64,000 nucleotides of DNA from Apteryx mantelli (Eukaryota > Chordata > Aves > Apterygiformes > Apterygidae), in the NCBI RefSeq assembly GCF_036417845.1, contig NC_089985.1:32260583-32324582 (forward strand), read 5' to 3'. The position numbers and the translations under genes are program-made. Positions 32,513-56,500 of this stretch are shown here, in pieces; position 1 is the stretch's first letter; the number at the start of each line of letters is the position of its first letter. Under the pieces are notes generated by a model. The model was not told where the DNA came from and did not search any database. It saw only the letters and a program-made list of their open reading frames with translations.

Positions 32513-32533
32513 CTCTCTCTCTCTCTCTCTCTC
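32513..32533. repeat. (CT)n microsatellite
   Basis: A 21-bp perfect CT tract at the boundary between the GC-rich block and the AT-rich PIK3R3 side. Confidence 0.95.
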
Positions 32534-33060
32534 AAGCATCCGTCTGCAGAAGCAGCGCCCCTGAATTTGGTTTTCCTCTGACAGTGGAGGAAGCAACGAG
32601 GCCTGCAAGAACATACCTGATGGCTCCCCGTTCTCTAAAACCACCATAAAATGAACTAAAGAAGGGATCCGTTGGAGAGGGCGCCGGTGCCATGTCTGCA
32701 CATTCCTCTCTGATCTCAGCAGGGGAAAAGGTTTCAGGTTGTGGTGGTCCCTCGCTGCCGTGCGGAGCAGCGGGAAGCTGCTCGGGGAATGCAGACTCGT
32801 TCCCCAGCTCTCGCCTGCCTTGACAGCGGCCTCCGGGGAGGCTCGGTCGAACCTCGGGCGCGCTCGGGACAAATGTTTTGTACCCGGCGTTGTGCAACAG
32901 TGCGTGGGTTACCTGGAAACTCAATTACTTGCGGAGCGCTAATGCTGCTTCAGCACCAGCCGGGAAAGAATTAGGTCTCTGGATTTTTTTAATGTCTCTT
33001 TTAAAGATGATTCTCCTTGCCCCGGCTGGGAAGACGCACACACACAGCTAACACCACGAC
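32534..33060. other. Intergenic spacer downstream of PIK3R3
   Basis: Mixed composition with no gene recognised. On the - strand it begins with a T/G-rich stretch (complement of 33030-33060, containing TGTGTGTG) expected just after a cleavage site. It otherwise holds nothing I recognise. Confidence 0.55.
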
Positions 33061-33085
33061 ATTCCAACTACGCTGCATTTCTGAA

Positions 33086-33158
33086 TTTATTAGAAACAGC
33101 TGTCAGTACATCCTTCTAAAACATTACATGTCAATGTGCTTTATTGCAATTTTTTATT
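33086..33158 (-). terminator. PIK3R3: Cluster of three AATAAA poly(A) signals, likely PIK3R3 3' end
   Basis: On the - strand AATAAA occurs at 33158-33153, 33145-33140 and 33091-33086. The last is followed about 30-60 nt further by GTGGTGTTAGCTGTGTGTGT, a good GU-rich downstream element. This arrangement marks a strong distal polyadenylation region. Confidence 0.65.
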
Positions 33159-34122
33159 GCATTTTTGATCTAGAGCAAGTAGGCCCAGGATGCTTAGTGT
33201 CTGGGATTTAAAAGCCCAACCATCTATTAAAAGAAAGTACAGCAAAATTGTAACACATCTGGTGACAAGTACAGTGTTGCATTACTGATCTAGAAACTAC
33301 AGTATGACTTGTCTGAAAACACTAACATACAATTGGTTTCCTTATGAAGCAGTTTGTTTCTTTTTAAAAGTTAAACTACATGAATTCCTTTTTTTTTTCT
33401 TTTTGACTACACCATAAACGACAGAAGAACAGGTTTTACACAAATAACAAACAAGAGTACCAAAGTTACATGCTGGAATTCATACGGGAAAAAAAAACCT
33501 CACTAGCTTCTTGAGAAGCAGGTTCTTAACAGATGCAGTTTCCCTTAAAGAAAATAGAATTCAAATAAAAAAAGAAACATTAATGCAAAGGTTGTACAAA
33601 GGAGCGTGCTGTTATTTCAGCCCTCGGTACAAGATCAAACACCCACTCATGCTTTACATTGAACCACACCTTATATAAAGAATCCATTCACAAAGTGATA
33701 CATACCAACACCACCCATTGCACATCAGCTCTAGACAGGAGGGTTTTTAGGCCTATTTAAACGTGCAAATGTTAACTGCATCTCGAAGGAACACAAGAGG
33801 GTTTCTTCTTTTAAACCTTTGCTTTTGAACAAATTTTAATGCTTTGTCCCAGAGTAAATAACTATAAAACCCAAATTCAATCAGTTAAAAAAAAAAACAC
33901 AAAGAAATCCATAGTCCAGAATTTCAAAAGCACATATTCAAGATGATCACAATAAACTCCTTTTCATTTGACAAAAACGAACCCAACTTTGCCTAAATGC
34001 ATGTTAGAATGTGCTAACAGTGAATTTCATTTTATTTTCAAGGGGCAGTGCCACTTACAGCTAATGCATATAAATGTGTATGTGAATATATTTTACATAT
34101 ATCTATATACATACAGTACATA

Positions 34123-34157
34123 TACACACGCACGCGCACGCACACGCACACACACAG
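34123..34157. repeat. Imperfect (CA)n/(CG) microsatellite in PIK3R3 3' UTR
   Basis: Alternating ACACACGCACGCGCACGCAC-type tract of about 35 bp within the putative 3' UTR. Length variation is likely. Confidence 0.85.
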
Positions 34158-36724
34158 ATATGATGCAGACCATTACAATCCTGTGGTGCAATAAACAGCC
34201 AGATATACAAAATTAACAGGTTTAGTCAAACGTATCTTCGCCCGATGCAGAAGTCGCTCACGAAAACAAAACGGAACCAAACGCCAACCAGCCGAGCAAA
34301 GGAAGAAACCCCTCCTCTCCCTGCGCTCGAGTGCGGACCCCGGGGTGCTCTCACGGCTGGCCTAAGCACTGCACAACTCCACTGACGTTAAGAGACTTAT
34401 GCCGGGGGGGGAAATTCCCCCTTGGACATTAGAGTCTTTGGACACAAGCCTTTTTACAGATGATCCCAAGCTCATTCTACAACCGCTCCAAAGCTTGGCG
34501 AGTGCGCGGGTAAAACACGGCTGAACTCAGAGGAGGATATCCGCTCTCCGGTTTGCAAAAGCCAATCTTGCAGCAGCAATAGGAACCGAAGGCTGGGGCA
34601 GGGGGTGTCAAATTGAAGCCGCTTTGTCTAACAGTGGTTGTCAGTGAAGCGTTTTTTATCCCTATGGATAAGAGGACCTGCTTTCACTTGTTCTGCCTCT
34701 AAAGCTCATTTTTTGTAAAGGCAAATTTTTGAACAAATGGTGAGTCTAGTCATAAGCCACCGTCTCACCATCTATGCCAATAGCAATAAAATACAAATTC
34801 TGCAATAATTGTATGGAGCCAGCCCCAAAGACCAGCACTTCAAGCAGTGTCATCATCTTAACGGTTAACAAGCACGTTGCTAATCCGCACAATCTGCCTT
34901 TGTGAGCAAACAGGAAGGAGGTCAAGATTTTAAAAGAGATTTTTCCTTTCCTATTTGGTGGAAGGTATTTCCGCCCACAGAATGCAAGATTCACAAAAAC
35001 GTTGGACAAATTTCATCCAACGCCATCAAAACATACTCCTCACTCAGTAATAACTAGTCGAGTTGCTTTACAAACAGGCCTGCATTGATTTGGGCTAGTA
35101 ACTTGGTTCCCTTCTCCCGGCTGCACAGTCAGTGCCAAAGGAAACGAGGGAATCAGCAATGCAAGTTTCCTTCCAATACAAAAAAGAGGAGCGAGTCCTC
35201 AAGGACTTCTATTGGTTTCCTGACTGTTTCTCATATATCTACTTGCACACACATTTACGAAAAATACAACCAATTATTCCAAAGTTTTCAACGTGAACAT
35301 TGTGAATGGGTCTGTTCTGGCATCTCCTCTTTCTTTTACGGTTAAAGACAGAGGTCCTGCTTCAGTGGTCTGTCTGCTGCTTGATCAAGCTACAACCAGA
35401 GAGTTTCTTTAGGATGCCAACCTCCCCCTATTTGTTAAAGCATTTTCAAGATTGCTTTGAACGGCAAATCTGAGTAAGCGTACCGCCCTCCCCCCCCACC
35501 GCATCTTTGCTCTTCAGGAATATATTTTGACTTTGCTGCTCCCAAAGCAAATGTTTGTAAATTAACAGAAGGAAGCTACACGTAAGAGTCTGATTTTAAA
35601 CATGATCTAAACAAGACATACCCCAACTCATCATAGTGCTTTGCAAAAACTGCATGTTGAACCTGTCTCTTACCCCTCCCAATCCACAAACAGTACCTGT
35701 TTTATGTCTGCACAATGCAGCAAACATACAAGACTCACTAACATTTCAGATTTTTATTCCCTGTTAGTGTAACAAAAATAAAAAATAAACAGACATTCAA
35801 AAACAGAAGAGAGATTGTTCAAGTACCAAATAAGGGGCTTTTCCAAACTTAAGTCGTGACACCTCTTTAGCAATTCTGCTGTTTTATACAGCCACAGCAT
35901 TCAGTTACGGACATGCTGCCACTCAGGTTTGCCGAGTGCACATGATTTAGGGCAACCAAGACCCTCCTTCCTCCCCTCTCCTCCCCAAAACAGCACTAAG
36001 TGTCAACTTTCATTTCCACAGTCCCCATTACAGTTGCCTGGCTTTATGAAAGCCAAGATTTGATTTTTGCCCTTCTATGACTTGAATTCAGATATGATTA
36101 CATACAAGCTCTTTTCCTAGAGATGGCTTTCAGTTGGGGAACTCTTGCTTACACTAGTGTCAGCGAGAAAAGAATCAGGCCCATCACAATAAACGGAAAA
36201 TTTCTTGACTATCTGCCACATCAAGAGAAATGAGTGTGGAAAGAGTGTTTAATATTTGGCATAGGACAGAGGGCTGTACAGGATGTGAACTCTAGATTCC
36301 AGCTACAAAAGGTGCAGATCAGCTACCCAACCCACCGCTTGTGGGAATTAAAAAACAAATGAGGAAACAAGAACCAAATCTGGAGTGTTTGGGGGGTAAA
36401 AGATGCACCATCATGCATTACTGTTTCACATTTTATTGTGTAGTAGCCCAAATATCTGTCAAGACATCCCTCTGAGTTTCTAGGTCAGTTCTTTCCATTC
36501 GAAGATCACTTGCAATCAAGAAAGAAACTAGTGGGAAAAGATTTGTAACTTATTAACTTCAAAAACATGGCACTCTTGGCTGACGTAATGGGGCCAATGG
36601 CAACTGTGGAAGTAGACCTGAATTCCCATCCATACGAATACAAAATACTGAATCACCCCTGATCCCTGCAAATATACTTCAAAACAGATTAGAAGAAACT
36701 GTGCATATTAGAGTTTCAACATTA

Positions 36725-36736
36725 CCCCCCCCCCCC
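36725..36736. repeat. Poly(C) run of 12
   Basis: Twelve consecutive C (G on the transcribed strand) within the putative PIK3R3 3' UTR. Confidence 0.95.
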
Positions 36737-39700
36737 AGTTAACACTGTGCAAAAGTTATTCATTTAACTCTACATATATATTTAATACAACACGGGTCAA
36801 TGAAATCAGTACTCCTCTAGCTGCAGTCCGATAGAAAACGGCTGCTCCGACAGTGAGACTATTTCCCCCTCTTTCCTCCCTACTTTTTGACTCTTGAAAC
36901 CAAAACTTTCTCACATCTTACTGCTTTAAAAGAACTTGAGTTCCTTTGTTTTGCCTTTATGTTCACATTTCCTGTATTTGTTTTAGTCTTAACAGCTGGT
37001 TTTTGTACAGGTTTTGTTTCCTGTACCTCATAGGCCCATTTCTGATTTCTCAGTCATGCAAGTTAGGAAAGACTACTGGAAGCAATGGTGGATCTCACAG
37101 GTCTAAAGCTACTGAGCAAGCAGAATTAGGCCAAACAAAATGAATGCAGCAGGACCAAGCCCTTGCCCAGTGTATTACACCTGCTACATATGTCAGTTGG
37201 TTTTATACCCATTTTCACTTGCCATATGAGTGCAAAACTGATGCAAAAAGAATGTGTGCAATGGCATGCGAGAGTAAAAAATGGGTAATAATCTTAGCAG
37301 CTGTGACTTTAGGTGCCTAAACCAAATGCAAAGAGATATAGTGGCAAAACAGACACTCGGAAAGATCACTGAGGATAAAGGAGCCAAATACAAATACCAT
37401 AGGCTTAATCTGCCTATAGTCCTGATCTGAAGGTTTGGGAGGGTGGGGGGCTTCAAGATGGCTTTTGGCTCTGAGCAAATCATTCACAGCAAATGCATCA
37501 CCTGTGATTAGTGAAGAGATCTGAAAGAAAGAGGGACCAGATTCTGAATTCAGTCACGCCACTATAAAGCCAAGATACCTTCAGAGACGCCAATGGAATT
37601 ATACTGTATTTACATTGGCATAAACGGGGCTGGAGTCTGGACCAAGACCTCACAAGATCAGTGAGATCCCGCTACAAGGAAACTTCAGACAGTCCCACTT
37701 TTATACAGCTGCTGTCAGTACTCTGAGGGTGTGCCAGGATTCATGAGCCTGAAAGTAGACCCTTGCTTGTTTAAAACAAAAATCAAGCCTGAGCCCTATC
37801 TAAAAACATGGTAGATGTAAAACACTTCAGCTAGTTCATTCCTTTCACAAAAACGAGAATCAGAAATACATGCCCCATCATTTTCAAATGTTAACATTGT
37901 AAGAGCAGAGGCCTGAGAGACTGCAGAAGCACAGAAAACAGCCAGACACTCCTCTCGCACAGATTTTTCCACAGGAATTAGGCACCTGGCTATTATTTGT
38001 GCCTTTGAATTGATTTCCCTCATTAGGCGTTTGGACTGAATCCAGTGCTAAGGGAACATTAGATGCACAAGAGGTGTGAGAATGACAGCTTTACAGTTTC
38101 GAGATTAGAACTGCAAATTATCCAAGAGGTAGGGCAAGTTTTAAAAAGAAAAATTTCCATGTCCATGTACAGCTGGGGAGTCCACTCCAGAACAAGGCTA
38201 AGAGCAAAGGCTAAGCCTGAGTTTTCCTTTTCTTGGGGAAGCGGGAGGGAAGAGGGGACACACTAGGAGATGATGTGGGTCACTTTGACAGAACAGCTTG
38301 CATTAACTTTCTTCTCCTCTACTGCCCGACTAAGTTTCATAGTCTTTCCTTTAATGAGAAAAGTGGCATCTACAGAACCCTTCGCCTATAAGTCACACTC
38401 TACCTGACTACAAAGCACCTGGGTTGTACCAGGGTCATTAGTGCAAAATGAAATATCTCACAGGCAGACCAGGCAACTACGATACCCTTCCTGCAGCTGT
38501 TGTCAGTGCTCCAGGCTTGTCACTTCCCTGCTTGCAAATTCATGACATTCAGCTAAATAATACTTACAGTGCCTCTGATGATTTTACACTTTCAACATCA
38601 ACAAGCCTGGCAATTTGAACAGGAAATCAGCAATAGGGTCAGAAACAGGTCCAGAAGTTCCCAATGCAAAGTCTCACATTTGCATGACTGTTGGCTTCCT
38701 GTCCTGTACAATGGGCGCATTTCAAGGGAACTGCTTCCAATAATAGGAACAAAAGCAACTTTCAAGGTTGCACACTGAACAATTACTTTGCCAGTTATGC
38801 TTTGATGCCAAGTGGTTCAGTTTGCCAAACTTAGCTCTTTTTCATTTTAGAACCCTAAGGAATGGAAATAAGCTGCTTTGTATACTTGTGGCGTGTACTT
38901 TCTTCTTTCCAAGGAGGGGATTTATTGGATGATTGCTATACTTGACAAAGCCCAGGACTACCTACTCCAGTATCTGACAGCAGCCCTTGCCAAGGGAAGG
39001 TACCAGACACCCAATAACTGAGGCGTACAGCTCTCTTCCCTTCCTGTGTTTTGCATAATATACAAAATAACAAGGGAGTTTAGATTATACCAGTGTAAAA
39101 TCTTGCTTGGCTACAGTGATGTGAAAGCTCAGAATCTAGCTTGCAAAGAACAAATCAGAGATTCAATTCGCATGCTCACTTTTAACTACTCCTCATGAAA
39201 TAATTTGGTACAGTAAGCCATCCAGAAGCATTAGATTGCACCTCTTTTACATCAAAACCAAGTGTTACAAGAGTCAGTCATTGTTCAGCAAGAGAACTGC
39301 AACATGCAAGTGCAAGTTTCGTTCTAGTTTACATTCTGAAGCACGGCATCTTTAAAAATTGAAAACAGAATCCCAGGCTGAGGAATGGGAAGAGGAGGGA
39401 TGAAGAAAGAGAGGAGAGTGAGCAATTATATCCGGTCAGACAAATTAGTGTTGTGAAGCCACACAATGTTTTAGCTTTTCCTTTTATTTGTTTCAAGTTT
39501 TGGTGTAGAAAGTACGTGCGGATGCTAACGCAACCTTTCCCATAAGTGCTCAATCTAGCAACAAACAAAGTTTTGGTGGGATCAATTTGGTTATAAATGT
39601 TTCCTTTAAGTGAAGACCTGTAGTGCCATTGAAACCAAAACTTTGTTACTGTTGGCAAAAAAATAAAGCAACTTTTCTTTACAAGCATTTTTCCATTTAA

Positions 39701-40277
39701 ATAAAAACCTGAAGCTTTCCCATAATTCCTTTGGTCTTCTCTCACCAAATTTCACGCTACCTTAAGACAAGCCCTCTTTTGGAAGTTCGGCTGAAATGCA
39801 GTGAAGCTGCTAAAATTAACAGAGAAGAATTGCTGTGGTAGAGTTTCCCCCCTAGTTTCTTGGGTTTTAAGACTGAAAGACATTACTGACGCCTCAAACA
39901 GAGGCTTCAAATCGTCTCTACAAGAACAAGAGAAAACAAAATCCAATTAGAAGTTCCACTGAAGGTGCCTGGCAAAAAATTATCTCCATAAAATGATGTT
40001 TTGCTTCCAGTATTTTTGTATGCATTGTGTTGAGTTTATTCCCCTCATAAGGAAACAAAAGTATCAGTGTAAAAGCACAGCTGAGCTTTTAAGGTAGCAC
40101 CAGGACACCTACACCCAAGTTGTCGTCTTGTTGCTGCTAGGCCTCTTTTTGATTCACATTCACAGAATCACTTCTTGTGCAAAACAAGCAGTCTAAGGAG
40201 AAAGAATGCCCTCCAAGTTCTAATAAAAATTGTAGAAAAGAATCCAAGATAGACAACACTTTCCTCCTCCCCAAGAT

Positions 40278-50535
<10,258 letters not shown>

Positions 50536-53500
50536 CTGAAAATGAAGAGCAGATACAAAGAAAGGTAAATAGGGGAAAATATCACTGAAATATTACGGAA
50601 ATATGACAGTGAAAAAAACCAAGAGAAACAAGCAAAAAAAGCATGAACTTGGATTTCATGCTTTCTCAAAATAAACAGAATCTGTGATTTTTAAAGTACT
50701 TTGATGTCAACAGCTGCACCATGATCCTAGATTTCCCAGCACTCAAACAAAATGTGGGCTTGAGGAAGAAGAGGAATAAGGAATAAGAGGAAATGGGAGC
50801 TTTTGTTAAAAGGAAGACTGGCTCCGGCATGACCACGTGGACTATCACTGCCTACACCTCCAAACAAATTACAAAGATGTATTGTGCTTGAACGCCACAG
50901 CCTGAAGAGTGTTGTGCATAGCTATGGAAAAGCTATGGTTGCTAAGGAATCGCAAGTCCTTTTGGAAACCCGTAAGAGCACACAGGTGTGCCCTCCTTCA
51001 GAGGGAAAAACCAACTTTGCTGGCGAGAAAAGTGGTGGCTAAGCAGCTGCACACCCATTACAGACCCCAGGGCTCATGTTCAACACTGGATTTGGTTTTT
51101 GGGCTCCCCATTAGGAACAGAAACGACAACTCTTTGTATAGGTAATTCATACAGGACACGAGGCGACAAAGTAAGAGGAAAAGGGACATTAGCTCACTAT
51201 TAGGGCATCTAGCTCTAAGTTATCAACACCTCTTTAAACCACACAGCTCAGTAACTTTTACTAAAGGAAAGGGGAAGCTATGATCCCCCAAAGACAGCCG
51301 CCAAAACTGTACACATGTATCAAGATTTATCTTGGCTTCAAATTCTGTTTCTTTGGAAGGGCATATCTGCCTGGAATTCCCCTGTTCTGAATTCAATGCA
51401 AACAGGGCTTACTTCTGTTCTCAAAATAGCCTACACAATGTAAGGACACACAACCCGCTAAAACTCTTGCCATCCAGGCAGTTTTTCAAAACAACTCAAA
51501 CAAGTAACTTTAGCATGATCCTGAATGTAAGTCCTATTCCAAGAATAAATCAGCAGCCACAGGTATACTAATATATTGGTAGAGAATTGTCTGTCAGCAC
51601 AAATGTGTTACTATTTTCTTCAAGAAAGATGTCTCGAGTGCTCTCCCCTGCTTTGCAGAGGGGCTCAGAGCTCCTCAGAAACACTACCACTAAAACTGAG
51701 CATTTTCCTGGCATTTCATGAGGCAACCACAGAGTGCTTTAGAGGGACAGCTATCAGAGAAAGATAAGCAGCTACATACAATGATGTGCTAGCATGTTTT
51801 TAAGTCAGAGCCTGAACATCTGCTCTCCCAGTCCTATGTCCTAGCCATCAGATTACACAAGCATCAGAGAGCAGGCCTGACGCGCACTGACAAGCACCAT
51901 CTTTCAGATGCACACAGTCCCGGCGTACAAGCAGAAATACAAATACAATGAGTAGAAAGAAGATTTTGATCTCTCGCTCCAGTGCAGAGTGCCTTAACGC
52001 CGAGAGGTGTGCTACTTGGCACCATTCATCTGCTCACCTCTGAGCCACACCTCCCACATTAAAGAAGAGAAAATACCGTGTTCCAACTGCAGTTTCAAAT
52101 ACCATTTCATGTTGAATATCCAACACACAGTAACTTCACTGTTCTCAGACAAACCAGCCGATGCTTTAATCAAGCCAATCTAAACTAAACCTGAACCTTG
52201 ACCCAGACGTTTGCACCCTGGGGTTGCTGACCAAACACCTGATTCAGATAGCAGCATTCATTCGGTGGCACTGAGCATTAAACTGTCGCATACAGGTTCT
52301 TTTTGTGAGGTGAGCCAGGCGCTTTCAGGTGTGCACATATCTACCAAGGCAATAACAGGTCTCATAAAAGGAAGGTGCAAACCTTTGGATTCGGCGAAGT
52401 AGCTTCCTGGTTAGGAGGCTGCATTCAGTCCTAGCTCAACTGCTACAGTTGTTTGTATGACACCTAAGAAGCACTCCTAGATGTACGATTGAGAATAAGA
52501 TACATTTGTAACCCCACTTTGCTTGAAGCTCTATGAGTCTTACTCTGCCTTGCAAGGTGAGAGCAGCATATACCCAGACCAAGCCTGTGGAATGAATTTT
52601 ATATACTGCCCCCTATTTTGTTGCATCTCCCCCATTCAAAGCTCCTGAATTAGAAAGTGTTCTCAGGTCCTTCTTCCTCCCCACTTCACACTGGGCTTGG
52701 TTACTCTACATATTCTAAGCAAGCAACAAGACACAAGCAGCAAAGTTTGAGTCTGACTGGTATCCGCACACGGCAATAAATCTGAATTCAGAAAAACCCA
52801 ACAACTAAATGTTTTCAATCTACCCCAGAATCTTTTGCAGATTCTGAATCAACAAGTACATGAAGCTTCATGTAGAAAACAACAGCATGGAGTGTATTTT
52901 TTTTTTTTTTTTTAAAAAAGAACAACATACCAGCACCAGCAATGATTTCACTTTTTACAAATTAAGGCTTGGACATACCAAAAATTTCAAGGTTTTTACA
53001 GTGTAAGAGCGTCTTTTACACTGGTAATAGAACAAGGTATTGGGGCTTTCTAGAAAAGGCTTTCAAGGATTCTCTAGAATACTTGAATATTTCTCTAGCC
53101 TTCTTTGTATGCTTAAGTCTTGCTCCTTTGTATACTATGGAATTATTTTACAGCTTTGTTAGGGCTCACTCCAAAGCACTGGGACAGAAAAGCAAACTAA
53201 CAAAGACCAGAACTGTAGGGAAGGAGAGTTTAGTAAAAGGGCACAGAGAATTACATATTACACTAACCATTCTCACTACAGGTTGTTTTTTTCCTTCTTT
53301 CCTATAAAAGGTAGGTATCAGTTCTTTCTATCATGGATTTGTCTGCACAACTTTACTCCGCGTGAGAAAATCAGAAGACTTGGACCAGTTCCTGTAAAAC
53401 CTGACTCATGGAAGTCAGTCCTTTCCACAATAGACTTTTTAAAAAAAATGCTTTAATAGCTTGCACATTTGAAAAATACAAAAGCACTTGCAAGGGTGGA

Positions 53501-56500
53501 TCCTCTGTTTTTAGAGCACTATGGATCTAGTTCTTTACTTTAAGTGCTTTGAGTTCTTTGAATAGTAATGGGATTATTCACTTAAGTCTGTCTACAGAAA
53601 CAGGCCTTTGCTATTGCTCTGCCCACAAAACTAACATGCCCAACCATTTTTGTGTTCCTTGACTATTTTCTCAGCTTGATAGGACTGCAGTCTATACGAC
53701 CGGAGAAAAAGTAGTTTAGACTCTGCAACCCAGAACCTGTAATAACATGAGAAGCATTTTGCAATAGTGGGACTAGTCTTCTTAACAGAGCAGCAACCAC
53801 CACACTGCTGCTTTCAGAGTGCTGGCACAATGAGCTAGAATAGATGTAAGTGATAAAACTAAAATAGTTTTTAGTGATATCTACACAGTACTAACTGCCC
53901 TGCTAGAAGAAATCCTGCAATGTTTCTATCAGAAGCTACAGAGAGCCTTACAGAGTCTACAGATTTTGATTTAAATCTAAGAAAATCCAGTTTTATATAC
54001 TGCACTTGATGAACATTAGAGAGCTAAAATCCTACAGTAAAGTGAAATAAAGCTGGCTTGGAGTCAATAGGAATGCTTTCAAGAACAGGAGTGTTCCTCT
54101 TTCCATATTACTGGGTCCAATTCTGATCTAGCCACAGGCACAATCTCAATTTGTCTAAAAAACAAGCTCTGATTAGAGTGAAAGATCTTGATGGTTTTCT
54201 TTCCTCCCTTTTCTTGGGGGAGAAAGAACATTGATCTTTAGTGATTAACAGCACTTTTTTTTTTTTTTTAAATAAAGATCCTGCTGTTAAAATGAGATAC
54301 ACAAAACAGCCCTCCCCTACCAATGTCTAGGACAGCTTTACCACACAGATCTTTCCAAAAACCAAAAGGCAACAGCTGAACAGGATGCTTCCATCCTTGC
54401 ACTCCCAAGACCAGGTTCAGACCTCAGCAACTGCCTGGCATGCAGCAATGAGACAAAACTAGCAGGCATCTTCGTTTTTTTTTTTTCTTCTTCTTCTTTC
54501 TTTAGCGCTCTAAGTCCCCTCTTTCTAGCTTTCCCAAGCAGCCTAGCATGAGCTAAATCCCAATCCCAGAGCAGTGTCATTTAGAAGGAGGAAAATAAAA
54601 AGGAGCTGATGAGTGAACGGAGACAACAGAGGCAGCCAATGCCAGCTGGGCCCCGCGATCGTATGTTGCTGACGTCAGGGCCCAGGACGCTGCTGTGCAG
54701 TCTCCAGCAGGTAGCTTTAGCTGAGCCGCTCTGCAGAAGTGAAATGCAGTTCCTTAGAGAGAAAAGCCTATTGATTAGGTTTTGCTGAGATACTTTCTTG
54801 ACTGCATAGAATTTTTTTTCTTTAAAGGCCACTCCACATATAAGGACCTAATTCCCTGAAATTCAAATCACCTCTAACACTGAGACAACATAGAAAACTG
54901 GAAGTGTCCGAAGCTTAGTACTGCTGTATTTTTTTTTTTTTTTAAATTAAGGTCCCTTGAAGAGGACAATGGGCTGTATTAATCCCAAATTTAACTTCAG
55001 CAAAGTATACTGTGACTTACAAGAGATAGCCACTTTTCCCAGCTAGGCTTTTAATCAAAAACTTTAAAAGTTTACATGATTCAAGAGCCAGAGAGCCCAA
55101 AGAGTGAGAGTTTTCAATAGCACTAATTCAGGAGGAGCGAAAAAGCAGAATGCCTTGGGTCTCCAAGTGCTACATCCCAAGTAGCATCCAGTCAGGCAGC
55201 CCACTCCTTCTCTGGCTGCAGTATCTGTGTACAAGATAAGTCTGCCAGATAAGTAAACTTTAATTTCAAGTTTTCAGGCAGATGCCACTTAGTCTAGGAA
55301 TGTCTCCATTACTTAACTCATTTCTTCTGGCATTTTCCAAGGGATGCAGGCCAGATACTTAAAAGCATAGGGGATTTAAATGCAGTATTAACTATTTGTA
55401 TTGTTACAAATAATCATAACTACTGAGTAGTCAACTTCAAGCCACTCAGCACTTCCTTGTTTACTAACCTGCTTCCTTCTGAAGATCCCAATCTACTCTC
55501 CCTACACATTTTGTGACAAGCAGATAACAGATCAGAGGATTCCTAAGATAGTTACCCAGTTTCTAAAAAGCTGGCATACAGTACCCTACAAAATGTAATA
55601 TAAGGCTTTGGAAAGTGTCATTACTAGGGAAACATGCAAGCACTCCAAAGTTAGGCCAGCTAATATTTTAATGACGTAGTCCTTAAGGACAGAAATATTT
55701 TCCCATTGTAGATATGGATGAGGACTTGGAATGAAAGTGCAAGCTAGCTTTTCTTTTTTGACAAAAAAAAAACCCTCTCCCAACATTCAACTATTTCTTG
55801 TAGTTTTACTCAATTTCTCAAAAAATTTTAATGCCAAGACTCAATCTTTTTGTCCCTCAATAGTCCTGTATTTGTCACTGCTACACTAGATCCCCTCAAG
55901 ACAACTACAGCTTGGGGAAAAAAGCCTGTGCTGAACAAAGGTGCTTTTTGCACTTCTTCATTTCAGTGAATTTGTGTACTGCGTATGCAAGTGGGAGCAA
56001 TAAGGCACCACACTTTTGCTGAGATTTTCCAGTTGACAAAGAGGAGGATCGTGAGCGCCGACTGACAGCAGCTCATTCACTACTACTGACAGGTAAGTTA
56101 TGGTGGCAGCTGCACATCTCAACTTGTCAGTTCTCTTGCCAAGACCCCCTTCCCAAAGTACTGAACACCAATGTCCTTCTAAGCTTCTCTTCCCCAAAGG
56201 GCAGCTAATGTGCCCTGAAAACTCCTCAAGGAATAGAAGGGGAAGCTACACAATCACATTAGTGCTGGCCATGGAACCTCATTTATGCTCACACTTTTGC
56301 CCTCCTCCACCAGATCAGGCGAGACACCAAAGGCCAAAAAACATTCAAAGAATTGAAGCCTTTCAATATCTCATTACAGAAAAGAGCAGACAAGCTGGCA
56401 AAAAGCCAGGCAAGTTTCCAATGAAAACACTTCCATTATAGCTGTGCCTGCGTTTCTGTGAACTTTCATAAAAACCAACACCTTTAAGAAATATTTCAGT

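Larger units (their letters stand above)
33070..40277 (-). other. PIK3R3: PIK3R3 3' UTR (putative, about 7.2 kb)
   Basis: Uniformly AT-rich sequence with no recognisable transposon runs from the PIK3R3 stop codon down to a cluster of three AATAAA signals (33086-33158) followed by a TG-rich downstream element. Internal AATAAA hexamers (for example near 35750, 36425 and 40030) could give shorter isoforms. A long UTR is known for mammalian PIK3R3. The continuity of the UTR here is inferred, because no transcript is available. Open frames inside it are short and without similarity. Confidence 0.6.

Noticed and set aside
54338..54580. 80-residue frame downstream of the CRE patch as a PIK3R3 short-isoform start
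   Set aside because: The only plausible donor near its end (GTAAAG at its stop codon) leaves two bases, which is out of phase with the exon at 50535 that needs one.
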